64,000 nt of DNA, from NCBI GenBank assembly GCA_028564705.1, contig JAPXFQ010000113.1:2108001-2172000 (forward strand), in the 5' to 3' direction. The position numbers and the translations under genes are program-made. Positions 24,740 through 37,475 of this stretch are shown here, in pieces. Within the stretch, counting starts at the first letter, position 1. Each line of letters begins with the position of its first letter. Below the pieces are notes generated by a model. The model saw nothing but the letters and a program-made list of their open reading frames with translations. It was not told the DNA's origin and made no database searches. Source of the DNA: Apricaphanius iberus (lineage: Eukaryota; Chordata; Actinopteri; Cyprinodontiformes; Aphaniidae).

Positions 24740-26190
24740 GAACCACAGTTCTAGTTCTGTTGGACCCCAGTGCAGCCTTTGAAACTGTTGATCATAAAAT
24801 ATTACTGGAACGACTGGAGAGCTGGGTCGGACTCTCTGGTACATTACTTAAATTTTTTGAGCATTACCTCAAGAACAGGAAATTATTTGTGTCAAAAGGC
24901 AATTTCTCATCAGAACAAACAGAAATCAGATATGTGGTTCCCCAGGGCTCCATCCTGGGATCCCTTCATGAACAGAAACAAAACTGAAGAAATTATTTTT
25001 GTACCTTAAGAGGAACGATCAAGAGTTGGCACACAGCTTACAGCTTCAGTTAATACAACTAGAAACTTCTGATCAGGCCTGTAATCAAGCACAACAGCTA
25101 GGTGTAATAATGGACTCAGACCTGAACCTCCAAGGTCACATAAAAGCAATAACAAGGTCAGCCTTCTATCACCTGAAGAACATTTCTAGGATTAAAGGAC
25201 TGCAACAGCGTCCTCACAGGTCTATCAAAAAAGTCAATCGGACAGCTGCAGCTGTTTCAGCTTTAAAGCTGCTGCTTGCATCCTCATTAGAACCAGGAAA
25301 GTAGAGCAAATCACCCCAGTTCTAAAGGCCTTACACTGGCTCCCTGTAGCTCAGAAAATATACTTTAAAATACTCCTACTAGTTAATAAATCACTAAATG
25401 GTTTAGCACCACAGTATGTTGAAGACCTGTTGTCACTATATCAACCCAGCAGACCACTCAGGTCCTCCAACTCTACTTTACTAGACATTCGTGGAATTAG
25501 AACCAAACACAGGCTGCACGGTGGCCTTGCAGCAAGAAGGTTGTGGGTTCGTATCCCGGCCCAGGGTCTTTCTGCATGGAGTTTGCATGTTCTCCCCGTG
25601 CATGCGTGGGTTCCCTCCGGGTACTCCAGCTTCCTCCCACATTCCAAAAACATGACTGTTAGGTTGATTGATCACTGTAAAACTGTCCTTAGGTGTGAGT
25701 GTGTGCATGGTTGTTTGTCCTGTTTGTCCTGCCCTGTGATGGACTGGCGACCTGTCCAGGGTGTACCCCGCCTCTTGCCCGTTGACAGCTGGAGATAGGC
25801 ACCAGCACCCCCGCGACCCACTAAGGATTAAGCGGTTAAGAAAATGGATGGATGGATGGATAGAACCAAACATGGAGAAGCAGCTTTAAGATTCTATGCT
25901 CCTATAATCCGGAATAAACTTCCAGACGGCTGCATAGCTGCTGAATCATTGGGCTCTTTTAAATTAAAGATTAAAACTCAGCTGTTTAAAGCTGCCATTT
26001 TTTAAGTCAAATGCTAAATGTTTTTCTTTTATTGATTCTCATGTTTTCTGTGTTTAATGTTCATACTTTTGCTGTGTTTACTTTCTAAGCTTTTATTATG
26101 TTTGGTTTCTTTCCCACCGAATCATGTAAAGCACCTTGAATTATCTCGTGTTGAAAATGTGTTATACAAATACAATTGCCTTTCCTTGAC
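24740..26190 (+). mobile_element. L2/CR1-like LINE remnant, internally deleted
   Basis: Plus-strand frames give reverse-transcriptase-like fragments: LLDPSAAFETVDHKILLERL and RYVVPQGSILGS (the PQGS motif). Then come QLGVIMDSDLNLQGHI, QITPVLKALHWLPVAQKIYF and a C-terminus around RFYAPIIRNKLPDG. The catalytic FADD block is missing: the PQGSILGS sequence jumps directly into HEQKQN, so several hundred bases are deleted. The 3' end has the ATGTGTTATACAAATAC phrase typical of fish L2 tails. A SINE-like element is inserted at 25510-25860. The copy is dead. Confidence 0.75.
25510..25860 (+). mobile_element. tRNA-like SINE with GGAT tail nested in the LINE
   Basis: A 351-bp insert bounded by a perfect 12-bp target duplication, TAGAACCAAACA at 25498-25509 and 25861-25872. 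It starts with GGCTGCACGGTGGCC, contains a B-box-like GGTTCGTATCCC, then the widespread fish phrases TGGAGTTTGCATGTTCTCCC and GACTGGCGACCTGTCCAGGG, and ends in (GGAT)n. The intact duplication and low decay suggest insertion later than the host LINE. Confidence 0.8.
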
Positions 26191-27075
26191 TTCCATTCCT
26201 GCTCCTAATTATCATTTAAAAACACCATTGGATCTTTAAACTCCTAGTTATGCCATCAAAAACAACCTTCCACTTGACAACTGAGAATGAATAACAATAC
26301 TTGACAAGTTTTAGGGTTTAAATGACTTAATACAATTAGAAAGCCCATTCATCCCAAGTGTGTAGTATGAAATGCTTTCTCTATCAAGCTGGTCAATGAC
26401 TCGAGGCAATCTGCTGGGATTCCTTACATAGAAAAAGTTATACCGATTGGAACGTTTGTGTGATTGAAATGACTTTTCTTGTAAAGTGCCTTGAGATGAC
26501 ATCTGTAAATCTATGCTACATAAATAAACTTAATTGCATTATCTTTAATATTAGTTTATTTTTTAGGCTTGTTTTATTTCTTTAAAGGTAGACGCTGATA
26601 ACAAATTAAAGTTGGAATCTTAGTTTATTTTTCAAATACTAAATGCAAACATTATAAAGAATCTGCTCTCATCCATTAAAGCATGTTTATGCTGAAAACT
26701 CCATGGAGAGGTTTGAGACATCCTTCAAATAAAATACATTTCTATTAGATGAGCCATGTTTAATTCAATGAAATGTTGTTGGCTAGGTTATTTATATTAA
26801 AATCATCTGGAGAGGCAGACAGTCGTTCACTTGTAAGTACCACGAACAATCAAAGAGCACGGCTGAAACTTGACCGTAAAGCAAAGAAAAATGTATTCTG
26901 AATTCTCCCCGTTTGTCATGGATGATGACGAGATGAAGAGAAACAGAAAAACAGAGGAGTTAGTGTCCCACAGTGTGGACAGGGTCCAGAGGAGAAAGCC
27001 ATTTTACTAAGAACACAACATGTATTTGTCCTTAGTGGTGCATTTCAGTGTCCCAGATGAGCTGAGGCCCAGGCT

Positions 27076-27076
<1 letters not shown>

Positions 27077-27122
<46 letters not shown>
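27077..27122. repeat. (GT)23 microsatellite
   Basis: Uninterrupted GT dinucleotides followed by a seven-base G run. Likely polymorphic. Confidence 0.97.
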
Positions 27123-27123
<1 letters not shown>

Positions 27124-27890
27124 GGGGGGGTTCCGTACCTTCAGCTCTACGTGTGTCTGATTCAGGGCAGTGGCTAATGCAGCCGAGGCTTTGAAGTGCA
27201 GCGTGACTAAGCAATGAAAACTGCTAATCCATTGTGATTAATGCAATAAATTGCCTTTTTTTTACTCCAGACTTCACAGAAGATTAGATTGTAATGGTGG
27301 TGGTGATGAAGGGAGGTGTGTCCCCTATGAGTGACACTTTAAATTAAATAAAATCGTCTAAAAAGCTATAAACCATTTCTTCATTTTCTGAGTTAATGCC
27401 ATGCTTTGTGTTTCCTACATTGTGTTCACTTGTCTAAAGGTTTTTCAATTTATAATAGAAAGGTGTTTTCCCAGTGAGGGATTAATCGACCTGTTCCAGC
27501 TGCCATAGTCGTACTTTAACTCCTGGCCACCATTCGCAACAATCTATTGGTTAATTCACTTAAAAAGAATATGCTTGCAGCATAAGTAAATGAGCATCCA
27601 AGAAGCCAATTCATCATGTGATGCTGCCTTACAAAACAAGTTATATTGACTGCAGGTATAACAGATGTCATGCCATAATTTTAAAGAAAGAATATGTTTG
27701 CTCCCACTATTATTGCGATTTACACTATTAATAAAAAAAGGAAAAAGAAGACTCAGGGAATAGAAAAATCAACCTGGAAAGCAGTGCACTAAAATCGGGT
27801 GTTTAGGTTAAAACTATGGTTTGTAAAAGTATTAATAACTCTTGAACTTGTCCACAATTAGTCAAATTACAACCGCAAACATCAGCATAT

Positions 27891-28359
27891 CATCATCTTG
27901 AACTTCTTCCATTTACTGATTGCCCATTGTCCTGTAGCCCATCCCAGCTCTGTGCAGGTCAACAATTGTATCCCTGATGACCATGAACAGCTCTCTGGTG
28001 TTGACCATTGTGGAGAGGTCAGAGTTTGTTTGAATATGTGGACAGGTATGTTTTATACAGGTAACGAGTTCAAACAGGTGTTGTTAATACAGCTAATGAG
28101 TGGAGAACAGGAGGGCTTCTTAAAGAAGAACTCACAGGTCTGTAGGAGCCTAAATTATTACTGTTCGATAGGCGATCAAATACTTAAGCAATAAAATGGA
28201 AATTCATTATTTAAAAACCATCCACTGTGATTTTCTGCTTTTTTGTTTTAGATTCTGTTCCTCACAGTTGAAGAGTGCCCTTAAAGACCTCTACATGCTT
28301 ATTAAGTGGGAAAACTTCAAAAAAATCAGCAGTTTATCAAATACTTGTTTTCCCCACTG
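27891..28359 (-). mobile_element. Truncated Tc1-like transposon, right half
   Basis: Closely related to the second half of the element at 55202-56411 (shared CATCATCTTGAACTTCTTCC, GGTAACGAGTTCAAACAGGTG and GATTTTCT blocks). It ends in the same terminal repeat, TTCCCCACTG, followed by the TA target site at 28360-28361. The left half is absent. In the minus orientation it would hold the transposase N-terminus, now unreadable. Confidence 0.75.
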
Positions 28360-28533
28360 TATATGGATTTCGTTTAACAGATCAACATAAAGTAGTGTGT
28401 AATTGTGAAGAAAGAAAAGGATTATCTACTCTGACAAGCAGAGCAGATATCTGTAATCAGTCTTCTCTACCATAAATCATAGTCCAATCAAATGCCTTCA
28501 GCCAATTGGTAAAAATCTTCTGTTCGAGTAATA

Positions 28534-28791
28534 GGGGCGACTGTGGCAGAGTAATTCGCTTGCAATCGGAGGGTCGTAGGTTTGATTCCAGCTTCCTCCA
28601 GTCATATGTTGATGTGCCCCTGGGCAAGGCACTTAACCCCAAAAAATTCAACATCGTCCTACCGAGCCATGTTGGCTATTGGTGTATGAATGTGAGTGTG
28701 AATGGGTGAATGTGGCTTTAATGTAAAGCGCTTTGAGTGGTCAGTATGACTAGAAAAGCACTATATAAGTTCAGTCCATTTACCATTTACC
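28534..28791 (+). mobile_element. tRNA-derived SINE
   Basis: Starts GGGGCGACTGTGGCAGAG, a decayed tRNA-like head, with a B-box-like AGGTTTGATTCCAGC. This is followed by GGCAAGGCACTTAACCCC and a tail AAAGCGCTTTGAGTGG...CTATATAAG ending CCATTTACCATTTACC. All are hallmarks of a common percomorph SINE. Flanking target duplications were not resolved. Confidence 0.7.
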
Positions 28792-29501
28792 TCCTGTTAC
28801 TGTTCTGCGAAGACCTCAGACCTCATCAGGAGCGAACCTACCAAGACGGGGGGGCATCCATCTAAACCAGGGCTCCTCCAGAGATCATATGGTATACGAT
28901 AAGGTAAAATCATCGGTTATTTGATTCATGTGTGTTAAAAGAGTGCTGTGGTTGGACAAGCAAAAACTCAACATGCGAAACAAATCAAGTTCCACTGTGT
29001 GGTGGTGACAGCATCATTCATTGGAAATTATTTTTTTCACTAGACACAGGTCAGCAGGTCAAAGCTTTCTGGAATTCATAACTTATCTACAATAGGTGCG
29101 TTTCCACAATCGGGGGCAATTTGATTGGATCGTCCTGATACCAGCGTGCCTCCACTTAATCGGGCCGGCCTGACAGGGCCGTTTTCGAGACCATTTCAGG
29201 AACCAACAGAGTACCTAAATGGTGGTATGTACTCGGAAATGGACCAATTGAATCAGATCAAACAGAAACGCGGCAACATGCCCTGCTGCTTCCATGTCAA
29301 TTTAGCTGTCATTTCTGCTCCACCTTTTACGCTGATCAGTAACACTACTTGCTGCTGAAATGTTGTGGTTTGCAGGTGTTTGTAGCTGATTATTTCAGAG
29401 GGCCGATTATGTATGGCGACACAGTGGCTGAGAGGAACGGGCAAAGAGATTACTCGGTCAGAAAAAGATCTGGTCAAATTACCCTGAGGCTCCTAACTGT
29501 A

Positions 29502-29565
29502 GTGAAACATGGTGATGGCAGCATTACGCTGTGAGGAAGCTTTAATGCTACATAAAAGAGCGGAT
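29502..29565 (+). repeat. 64-bp Tc1 transposase fragment, copy A
   Basis: Identical over 64 bases to 32558-32621. The sequence contains GTGAAACATGGTGATGGCAG, which translates as VKHGDGS, the motif preceding the middle catalytic region in Tc1-type transposases. Flanks on both sides differ from copy B. Confidence 0.75.
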
Positions 29566-29647
29566 GTAAACTGCCTTGAGATTATATTTGTTTTGAATCG
29601 GCGATAAACAAATAAATTTAAATAAATTGAAGTGAAATTTATAGGAA

Positions 29648-29674
29648 TTAATAATAATAATAATAATAATAATA
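29648..29674. repeat. (TAA)n microsatellite
   Basis: About nine TAA/ATA units directly downstream of an A-rich tail (AATAAATTTAAATAAATTG), suggesting it grew from a retroelement tail. Confidence 0.9.
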
Positions 29675-32557
29675 GTATACAGCTTTTGAAATCTTTCTGT
29701 TTAGAGTTAATAGTATGCTAAGACCCAAGATAATTAAAAAAAGACAAAATATTTATCTCTATCTTAACAACAAGGTGTCACTGATAAAGTAACTTCTGGA
29801 CCAACCTACCTATTTCTTATGTAAGATAAGAGTTGCTAAGTCTTTATAAACACATCACACTAGCAAGTATTTATCAGTAATCCAATAGTCATTGGTTTAC
29901 TTTCTAATATATTTGAATTCTAAAACATTGGTGTATTAATGATACCAGCATTACTATGAGTAGGACCTTAGAACCTGCATTGTTCTGCTAAAGTGGAAGC
30001 TCTGAGCTGAAGTAGTTCTTACAAACCTTTCATTCATCAGTCCACAGACTAACACTAACAGAGATTTCCAACACTACTCATGGCTGAGGTATGCAAACAT
30101 TGTTAACAACCCAGTTAAACGGGATTAAGGAGTGCACAAGCTGGCTCATCAACCGGAACTCTATTTTTAACCTTCCTCAATTTTTCCCTTTGTGGCAATT
30201 ATATGCTGATAGGATTTTTTTTCTCTCGTTTAGTTTGATTCATTCCAACACACCTGCTTGGTGTTTCATGGACCCTGAGATTATGATTAACCCAGATTTT
30301 CACTAGACACTTTCTCTTGGAACGTCACAATCTGTCCGCCACTCCCCGAGAGCTTCCTTGCTAAAATGCATCCCAGCTGAAGGTAAAACAGCCAAAATCC
30401 ATCCAAATGGATCAAATATATGTTGGGAAGCAGAGCTTGTGTGCACAGGCCTTTTTAAAAGTGGGAAAAGCGTACATATGCAAATCTGTCTCAAGCAGTG
30501 GGTTACGACACAAACTCTTTACGTAATCAGAGTGAAAAAAGTGGCTTATCTGGGCAGGAGAGCAAGACTAGGGTCCTAGCTGATGCTTAGAAAATATTTC
30601 AGAAGCTGTGTGCTTGATCAGAGCCAGAAAAGCAGCTCAGAGACATACCATTACATCATTAACATGTTTTAGGGATGTAACAACATATTTCTCTGGCTGA
30701 GGAAACTATAAACCTTTCTGTTTAATAGCTCAGCTAAGAACAGACTCTAGTAAAAGCTCTAGTTTAGCACAGGGGGGTCCCTGCAGGGATCTCGACTTAG
30801 CCAGCTTCTTGTGACAGGACAAACGCAGTGGATAACTGTAATACCGCCATCTGTAGATTATCTATTAGATTTTAGTTCAGACGCATACAAAAGAGCCGTG
30901 CAGCATGTTACTGAGCTTGTTGTGACTTGGTGTGCTGAAATTCTCATCCATCTAGGCTCATCTCAGATGTGTGGGTCTCTCTTTTAGAAGAGTTACCTGA
31001 AAATGGATCTTAAACCATGCAAAAGTGGTAATCAGCATCCTCAAGGTCTTAAGTTAAGAGGTTACCGAAACTGAAGTGAGTTGTGTCTTGTAGATGGGAT
31101 CTTAAAATGGTGTAAACAACCAAACACTTTAAGATTTGAAGGAAGAACCGGATAGAATCGTTTCCATTTGCGGACTCGTAGCTGCATTCCAGCGCATGTT
31201 TAGCAGCAGATGAACTTTCTCAGTCAAACTTCTGAGCAATCTGCTGTCACTTCTACCAACTTTCCTCATCACACTGAACACTTATGTAAACACAGAGCCA
31301 CCGCTGCCAAGCGCTGCCGCTGACAGACACTGAACACCCTCCACCAACAATGCGCTGCTTTCAAAACCACGCTGAATTGTCTCCTTGTGCTCCCGCTCCC
31401 GCCTACAAACGAACCGCGCCGACTTGCAACTGCAAAAACAGAGGATCGATACGTCCATCTGGCTCTGCGGCAAGAAGATAGTGGGAAGATAGGGAAAGAA
31501 TTCCCCCAGCTTGAGTGGCGTGTTTTTGTTTTTGTTTTGTTGTGATATCAGCCGTCCTTCCATATTCTCCGTCCTGCAGAGCCTGGATCGCCTTTTTGTC
31601 CTGCCGCAGGCGGCAACTGTCACAGGCCAGATGGTATCCACTAACTCTTGGCAGGGCTGCTTAGAGGAATGAAGGTGAGACAGGTGCTCATTTTTTTTTT
31701 TTTAAATAAAGACCAAAAACAGACAAAAAGATGCTTTTATAATAAAGTCGCTGTGGCAGTTGTCTGATTTTGTTCATCACAGGGGATGCAAGGCGATGAT
31801 CTCAGAAGCAGCTCTGACACAAGTACACATCTAAAGCAAAAGCAACAATCCCAATGATGCTGTTAATATCTGAGGTTTGCAAAAAGGATGAATTATGGTT
31901 TGTTCTACTGTATATGTAATTTTGTGTAAAATAAGATGCACTTTGAAGGAGAGAAAAAAAAGCATAATAAGAACAAGAAAAAGGGCAAAGAAAACAAAAA
32001 CACATCCTACAACCTAGCAAGACATGACTGTTAGCCTAAACTAGAGCTGGGCATCAATTTCAAGAATTGATTCCGACGATTCTCAAGAGTTAGAAATGAT
32101 CATCATGATCCATTCCAATCACTTCCAATTCGATTTCGACGCTGGTCAGTGCGTGTAGAGTGTTTTGAGCTGTTGCCTTATTTTTATGACTGTAAGTCTA
32201 TGACGCAACACCGTGTGGGGTTCCAGTTCACCGGGGGAAACCCTGTTAAACCTTTCAGACCAAAGCCTTAAAATGTCCGTCTGGACTTTTCCATCCCATT
32301 TTAGGCGTAAAACAGACGAACAATGTTAAACGATTAAATCGACTTTTAGAAGTCTGAATCAATTTTAAGGAATTTTTACAAGAATCGTTTCAAAATCTAT
32401 TATTTTCAACAGTACAAACCTGGCCCCAATGAAAAGTTGTAAAAAGGAAGACATCATGTAAAGGAAACTGTACACGTGCGGATGAGATGGATGCAAAAAT
32501 AACTACATCTGAAACAAAACTAAAGCTAAAAATAACTCAGGAAAGACCAGCCTTGTG

Positions 32558-32621
32558 GTGAAACATGGTGATGGCAGCATTACGCTGTGAGGAAGCTTTA
32601 ATGCTACATAAAAGAGCGGAT
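32558..32621 (+). repeat. 64-bp Tc1 transposase fragment, copy B
   Basis: Exact match to 29502-29565, in the same orientation and 3 kb away. Immediately right of it the sequence reads TCAGAGGCTTCGGATC, unlike copy A (GTAAACTGCCTTGAG). Confidence 0.75.
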
Positions 32622-33364
32622 CAGAGGCTTCGGATCAGGGTGGCGGTTTCCCTACCGGTGCAACACAGACCCTAAACTTACAGTCAGAGCTGCAAAAGAT
32701 TAATTTAGAGCTAAATGTATGCGTAAACAAAACGGTCCACTTAAAGTCCAGGCATCGATGCCTTTGAGTTTCTTCAAAATTTTATTTAACAGACGCACTT
32801 CCTCCAATATGAATATGACAAATGGGTGAAAACTAGATGTGGAACGCAGGTAAAGACGAAGAGGTGATAGGCAGCGATACGCCTGAGAAGCATCAAGCAC
32901 GCCAAACAGAGAAGAGAGGGGAATCCAAAATCAAACTCTCGTTTTATCTCGTGGGATTTTGCAAGATTTTCCATCGGAACGTTTGTGACTGAGGACCGAA
33001 ACTGTTATAGTCACTATTTTTTATTGCCGTGTGTGTGTGTGTGTGTGAGATCTGTCAGGCTTTGAAAAACGTGACGTTTTTATCGGACGGGGTCTTGCAG
33101 GTGAATCCACGAAGCACACGCCACACTTTCATTCATTTGTCACAAGCTTTTGAAAAAAATGTGTATCCATACTTAACAATTATGAGTATGTTGGTCCATA
33201 TATAAAATACAGTAACATTTAGGGTTGCAACATGAACACATGTGTAAACCTTGTACTTGTATATGCTAACATCTCCTCCTGCGTTACCAGGATGACTGCT
33301 GCTCTCAGCTTCCCCTCCCTAATCTGCCGATGGGAGCGGTACGCTGCAGGCCCGGGTCCAGAGT

Positions 33365-33390
33365 TAATTAAGAGCCCCCCCCCCCCCCCA
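33365..33390. repeat. Poly-C run
   Basis: An uninterrupted C tract following AATTAAGAG. Likely unstable and hard to sequence. Confidence 0.7.
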
Positions 33391-35940
33391 CAAATACAAA
33401 CACACAAGGCAGGAACCAGCTGGAGCCACCCTGAGATTAGACTTTGGGATAAGAGGGAGAACACAAATTCAGAGATATAAACATCCATACGGCAGCCGAA
33501 AACGCAGAATCGCATTCCAAAAAAACAAAACCCAAAACAGATAAGCAATTAATCAGAGCATCTCCTCGCTTCGTGCACAGCTGCCTACACCCATGTAGGA
33601 GTGCACACGGCTGTGGGAGGACGGACTTCCTCCCTTCCTGCTTGACCAGAGAAGCCATGCTGGCGGTTATGTAAGGGATCATAAAAGTTAGGCGACCCTG
33701 GGAAAACAAAGTTCAGCTCTGCAGAGGTATGTCTCGCTTCAGGAGAGGCTCAGATTCATTAGGTCCAAATTAGCAGGGCCGCGGATTTAGAGAGAGAAAA
33801 ATAAATAAATGCACCAGACAGAAACAAAACATCGAGGGAGACTTTTCATTTCAGACAGACACAAAACCACCCTGGAGCACCAGCATTCTTCGGTCACACG
33901 TAGATATCCCAGTCTGTCTTAACGAATCGAAGCTATGAGGAAGACTGTCCTCAAACATCGCCTCAGCACAGACTGGGTGATTAGTTCATCAGTGTACGTA
34001 AACAAGGGTTTGTGGGAGTTAAACTTCCTTTACAGTATGCTGAGTAGAAGGAAACAAATGTTGTAATCTTTTTTTCTTTTGGTCTCGGGCGTGTATAAGT
34101 TCAGATTTTCTGATTGCACAACTGTCTTGACAGGTTTGGCAACACTGTAGCACTCCGAGTGCTGATGTGAATCCACATTAAAATATTTTGAGTGTTGATG
34201 CTTGGAAATCAACCTTCAAGCCAGCGTGCACAGGTGGGAGTGCATCCGTCCTCATCCTTCTCCATTCCACTAAATCGGATTAGCCTTGCAGGCTTTACCA
34301 GTCTGAGAGCGGGACTGGTTTCATCGACACGAAGGTGTAATCAGGTGAATTGCTTGGTGATCTGGTACAGCCGAGCGAGCTTTTGAGTGACCCAACTGGG
34401 CCTCAACTAACCCCTGCTTTCAATGGAGGTAAAGAAAAACAAGAAAAAGATAAAAGGAACAATTTAAACCATCCTCTTTCTGATTCTCATTTTAAAACCA
34501 AATATTTAGGCTGATTTGCACAATTCTATGATAATTTAAAGAGTTATGATCCTAAAGTATGTTCTGCCTGGATCAGGTGAACACTCGACATCCATTTCCC
34601 TGAACAAAAGTGTCATATTCGTGCATGACCCAGTTTCGGATTTTCTTTTTTTTTAAATCTGGCACACAGCCGTAGCTCAGGAAGACACCACGCCCCTCTT
34701 CTACAGCGTGGGAAGTACAGGTAGAGGCCAGACCGGGGACTGTCTCCACTCTCTCTGAGGGAGCCGAACGCTCCACCTGATCAGCAGAGGACTGTCACGG
34801 AGACAGACAACCAGAAATCTAACACCATACAATGTACGAAGCTTTGGAGAGGAACCCCCCACCCCCCCAACCAGCAGTGAAACCTGACAGCAGATACACG
34901 AGGACATTTTAAGTTTCTAATGTGGAGACTGATTGGTCGATTTTTATTTTGGTTTTATCTATGAATAGTTATAACTAAGTTGAAATAAAGCAGCCTAAGC
35001 TATAATCATATTGTAGCTATTAAATTCCGTATCAAAACGTATGACTTAAGGACTTTGACCTTTGAGTTTACAGGATATTGATTCGTAAAGGTGTGAACGG
35101 TTTATTGATGGTTCAGAGAGCTCGTCCTGAACTCTATTTATCTACAGGAACTTTCCTATCCTCCTACAAGAACGCCTGGGTCCAGTATTAGAGGCTTTGA
35201 AATGTTCCATGATCCATGCTCATTTTACCACAACTTTAACGAATTAGAAAGTCTCAAAGAACTGATGATCCAACAATTGTTTTAATTTACATTTGAATCT
35301 AGCAGAGCTTTACAGCTAGAATTCATCTTTTGTTCATTTGTTTAAATAAGAATTTTACATTTTTATAACATTTGCTTCTGGGGTTTTTTACGCATGGGCC
35401 AGTTTCTAGTGTAAAGATAAAGCCAAGTTTAATAAAACAATCTTTGATAACATTCCAAAGGTCCAAAGTCCTTTTACTAAACCAGAGGGACTTGAGTTTT
35501 CTTCAACTGAATCTGGCAAAGAGTTTTGCATGGGCTGAGACTCACTGATCAAAGCCAAACGAGAATAATTTGGCTGCTTTAATCTTTCGCTCAAATTAAC
35601 TTGTTTTATGGCTTTCGCAAGGTAACCTTATGGTACTTTCTTTTTTTTTGCACCAACTGATGTTGTTTTATTCCTGTTTTACAAATAAATTAAGAATGAA
35701 ACTGAAAGGAGAAGATCTGATTCGGAGCATTTGAAAAATAAAAGACGAGTATGTAACCATCAGCAATTCTGCAGCTACTGTTGATGTTCCGATCATTCGA
35801 CTGATAATTGTTGTACTGACCACACTTTCCAATGAAAGTAAAGTTTTGAAAGATTCAGTAAACAACATAGAGACAGGTGAAACATAATGTTAAAATGATG
35901 TGTCTTCTATCAGAAATGAAAACAAATTTAAGCTATTTTG

Positions 35941-36660
35941 TAGGGATGTAAGAAAAGATCCATACCGCAATATTTTATATCACAATATTATATCGATATT
36001 CAAGATCCAAAAATCAATTAAAAAAATTGTTTTAGAATTTCAATGAAATTCTGAAACACCACAATCATTTTGGCAGTAAAATTTAAAGTAGGACTGGTAT
36101 TTGGTGGCTTTTTTACCTGCTTCGCTCCAGTGGATCAACTAGAATTTGTTTTTTTGTTTTTTTACGTGTCCTGTCTAGCAGTATGCTACTCACAATTGGT
36201 GTCTGAGTACCAAGTACAAGCCGAACAGTTTTACTTTCCCAAGCAGAGTATTACAGCTTCGCTGTAGTACGCCACTTGATGTATATGTATGAAAAATCTT
36301 TATTAGTGATTACTGTGGGTTCAATTTCCTGACGTCATGGACATTAAACTGAGACAAGAAGGAAGAAAGGAAGAAGGTGAAGAAAAGAAACCGGACCAGC
36401 AGAGGTGCGAACCGACGACACAAGACAGGGAGGCAAACAAAGAACACAACTAGATCAACTAGAATTAGTAATAAAACTGGATGAGTTATGGATGAAACAG
36501 ATTGGAGTGTTTAGGTTGCTGTTACAGGTTTTATACAGTTAAATTCAGTTTTGAACATCGCAATATGTAGTTATACTCATTGCATCGTGATATATCATAT
36601 CGTTTCCTCTGTATTGTGATACATATGGTATCGCCAGACTCTTGTCAATACACATCCCTA
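35941..36660. mobile_element. hAT-like non-autonomous element with perfect 9-bp ends
   Basis: Left end TAGGGATGT (35941-35949) and right end ACATCCCTA (36652-36660) are perfect inverted repeats. Outside them lie CTATTTTG (35933-35940) and CTATTTAA (36661-36668), which agree at six of eight positions, as expected of an aged 8-bp hAT target duplication. Subterminal sequence is rich in ATATCGATATT/ATATCATATCG. No transposase frame remains. Confidence 0.65.
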
Positions 36661-37243
36661 CTATTTAAGCTACTCTGAATCAGGTTTTCTTTAAGCTCTT
36701 TATCTGCCTAACTTTTCAAACTATCTGGTTTTAATTAAAACTTTTTTTTAACTTATCTTTAGGAATAAATCGTGTTTTCTCTAACACACTTGTGAAACTT
36801 TTGCACAACACAAAACCACTAAAGTTAAAATATGGAGAGTACATTTTTTAAACGATCTGCTGAAATGAAACCTTGTAAGCAGGAGTATAAAGCATAAAAC
36901 CTCAGAGCCTAAGTGCTTTTTTCCTCCTTTTTTTACATGTGCATTAATTTACAGCCTTGGACGGTTGAGCTCTTTGTATTAGCAGCCCCTCAGCCCCCTC
37001 TTTATCTTCCCCACTAACTAACTCACACACTCCCAGCACAGCCTGGCATCTCCCACATCACTATAACAACCACCGCGGTAATGCACCACAATAACCCCCA
37101 CAGGTTCCGCTTCAGTCGGAGCGGTTGAAATCACTGCAGCCCGGCGGTGAAACAGTACCGATTAACGTGTTTTTGCCACAATGCTGTGGGAACATCTCGG
37201 TGAACAAGAACAGTAAAAAAAACAAAACAAAAAAAAAACATAC

Positions 37244-37475
37244 CCTGCTCATAGTTGCTGATGTCCTCCTCCACCGTCCTTCTTTTCACATAAGACACAG
37301 CAGCTGTTTTGTTATTTTTCCATACCGAAGCAGATTGTATCTCCTGGCGGCTTGCTTGCTGCCTTCTCCCAGGTTCATATCGGGCACAGAAAAAGCCCAA
37401 CAAGGGCTCCTCTCTCCTCCCCTCTCTTCAGTCACTCCGGAGCAAACTGAGGACAAACAGCTCCTTGACTTCATG
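37244..37475 (-). promoter_or_regulatory. Possible spata13 promoter-proximal first exon
   Basis: This block and its left flank (37.04-37.83 kb) are richer in GC and CpG than the surroundings. On the minus strand a strong donor (CAGG|GTATGT, last exon base 37244) follows an open stretch ending RRTVEEDISNYEQ. The ATG-initiated frames here (37474, and the next ATG in that frame) stop before the donor, and the donor phase does not match the 23288 exon. If it is a spata13 exon it is probably untranslated. It could equally belong to an unrecognised transcript. Confidence 0.25.

Noticed and set aside
25441..25873. Frames of 70-130 codons across the nested SINE
   Set aside because: They lie in non-coding SINE sequence.
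31282..31641. 119-codon minus-strand frame in a GC-richer patch
   Set aside because: No recognisable domain or family similarity and no splice context linking it to spata13; composition alone is not enough.
37286..37474. 62-codon frame as a spata13 start exon
   Set aside because: It hits a stop before the donor at 37244, so it cannot be joined in frame to the known exons.
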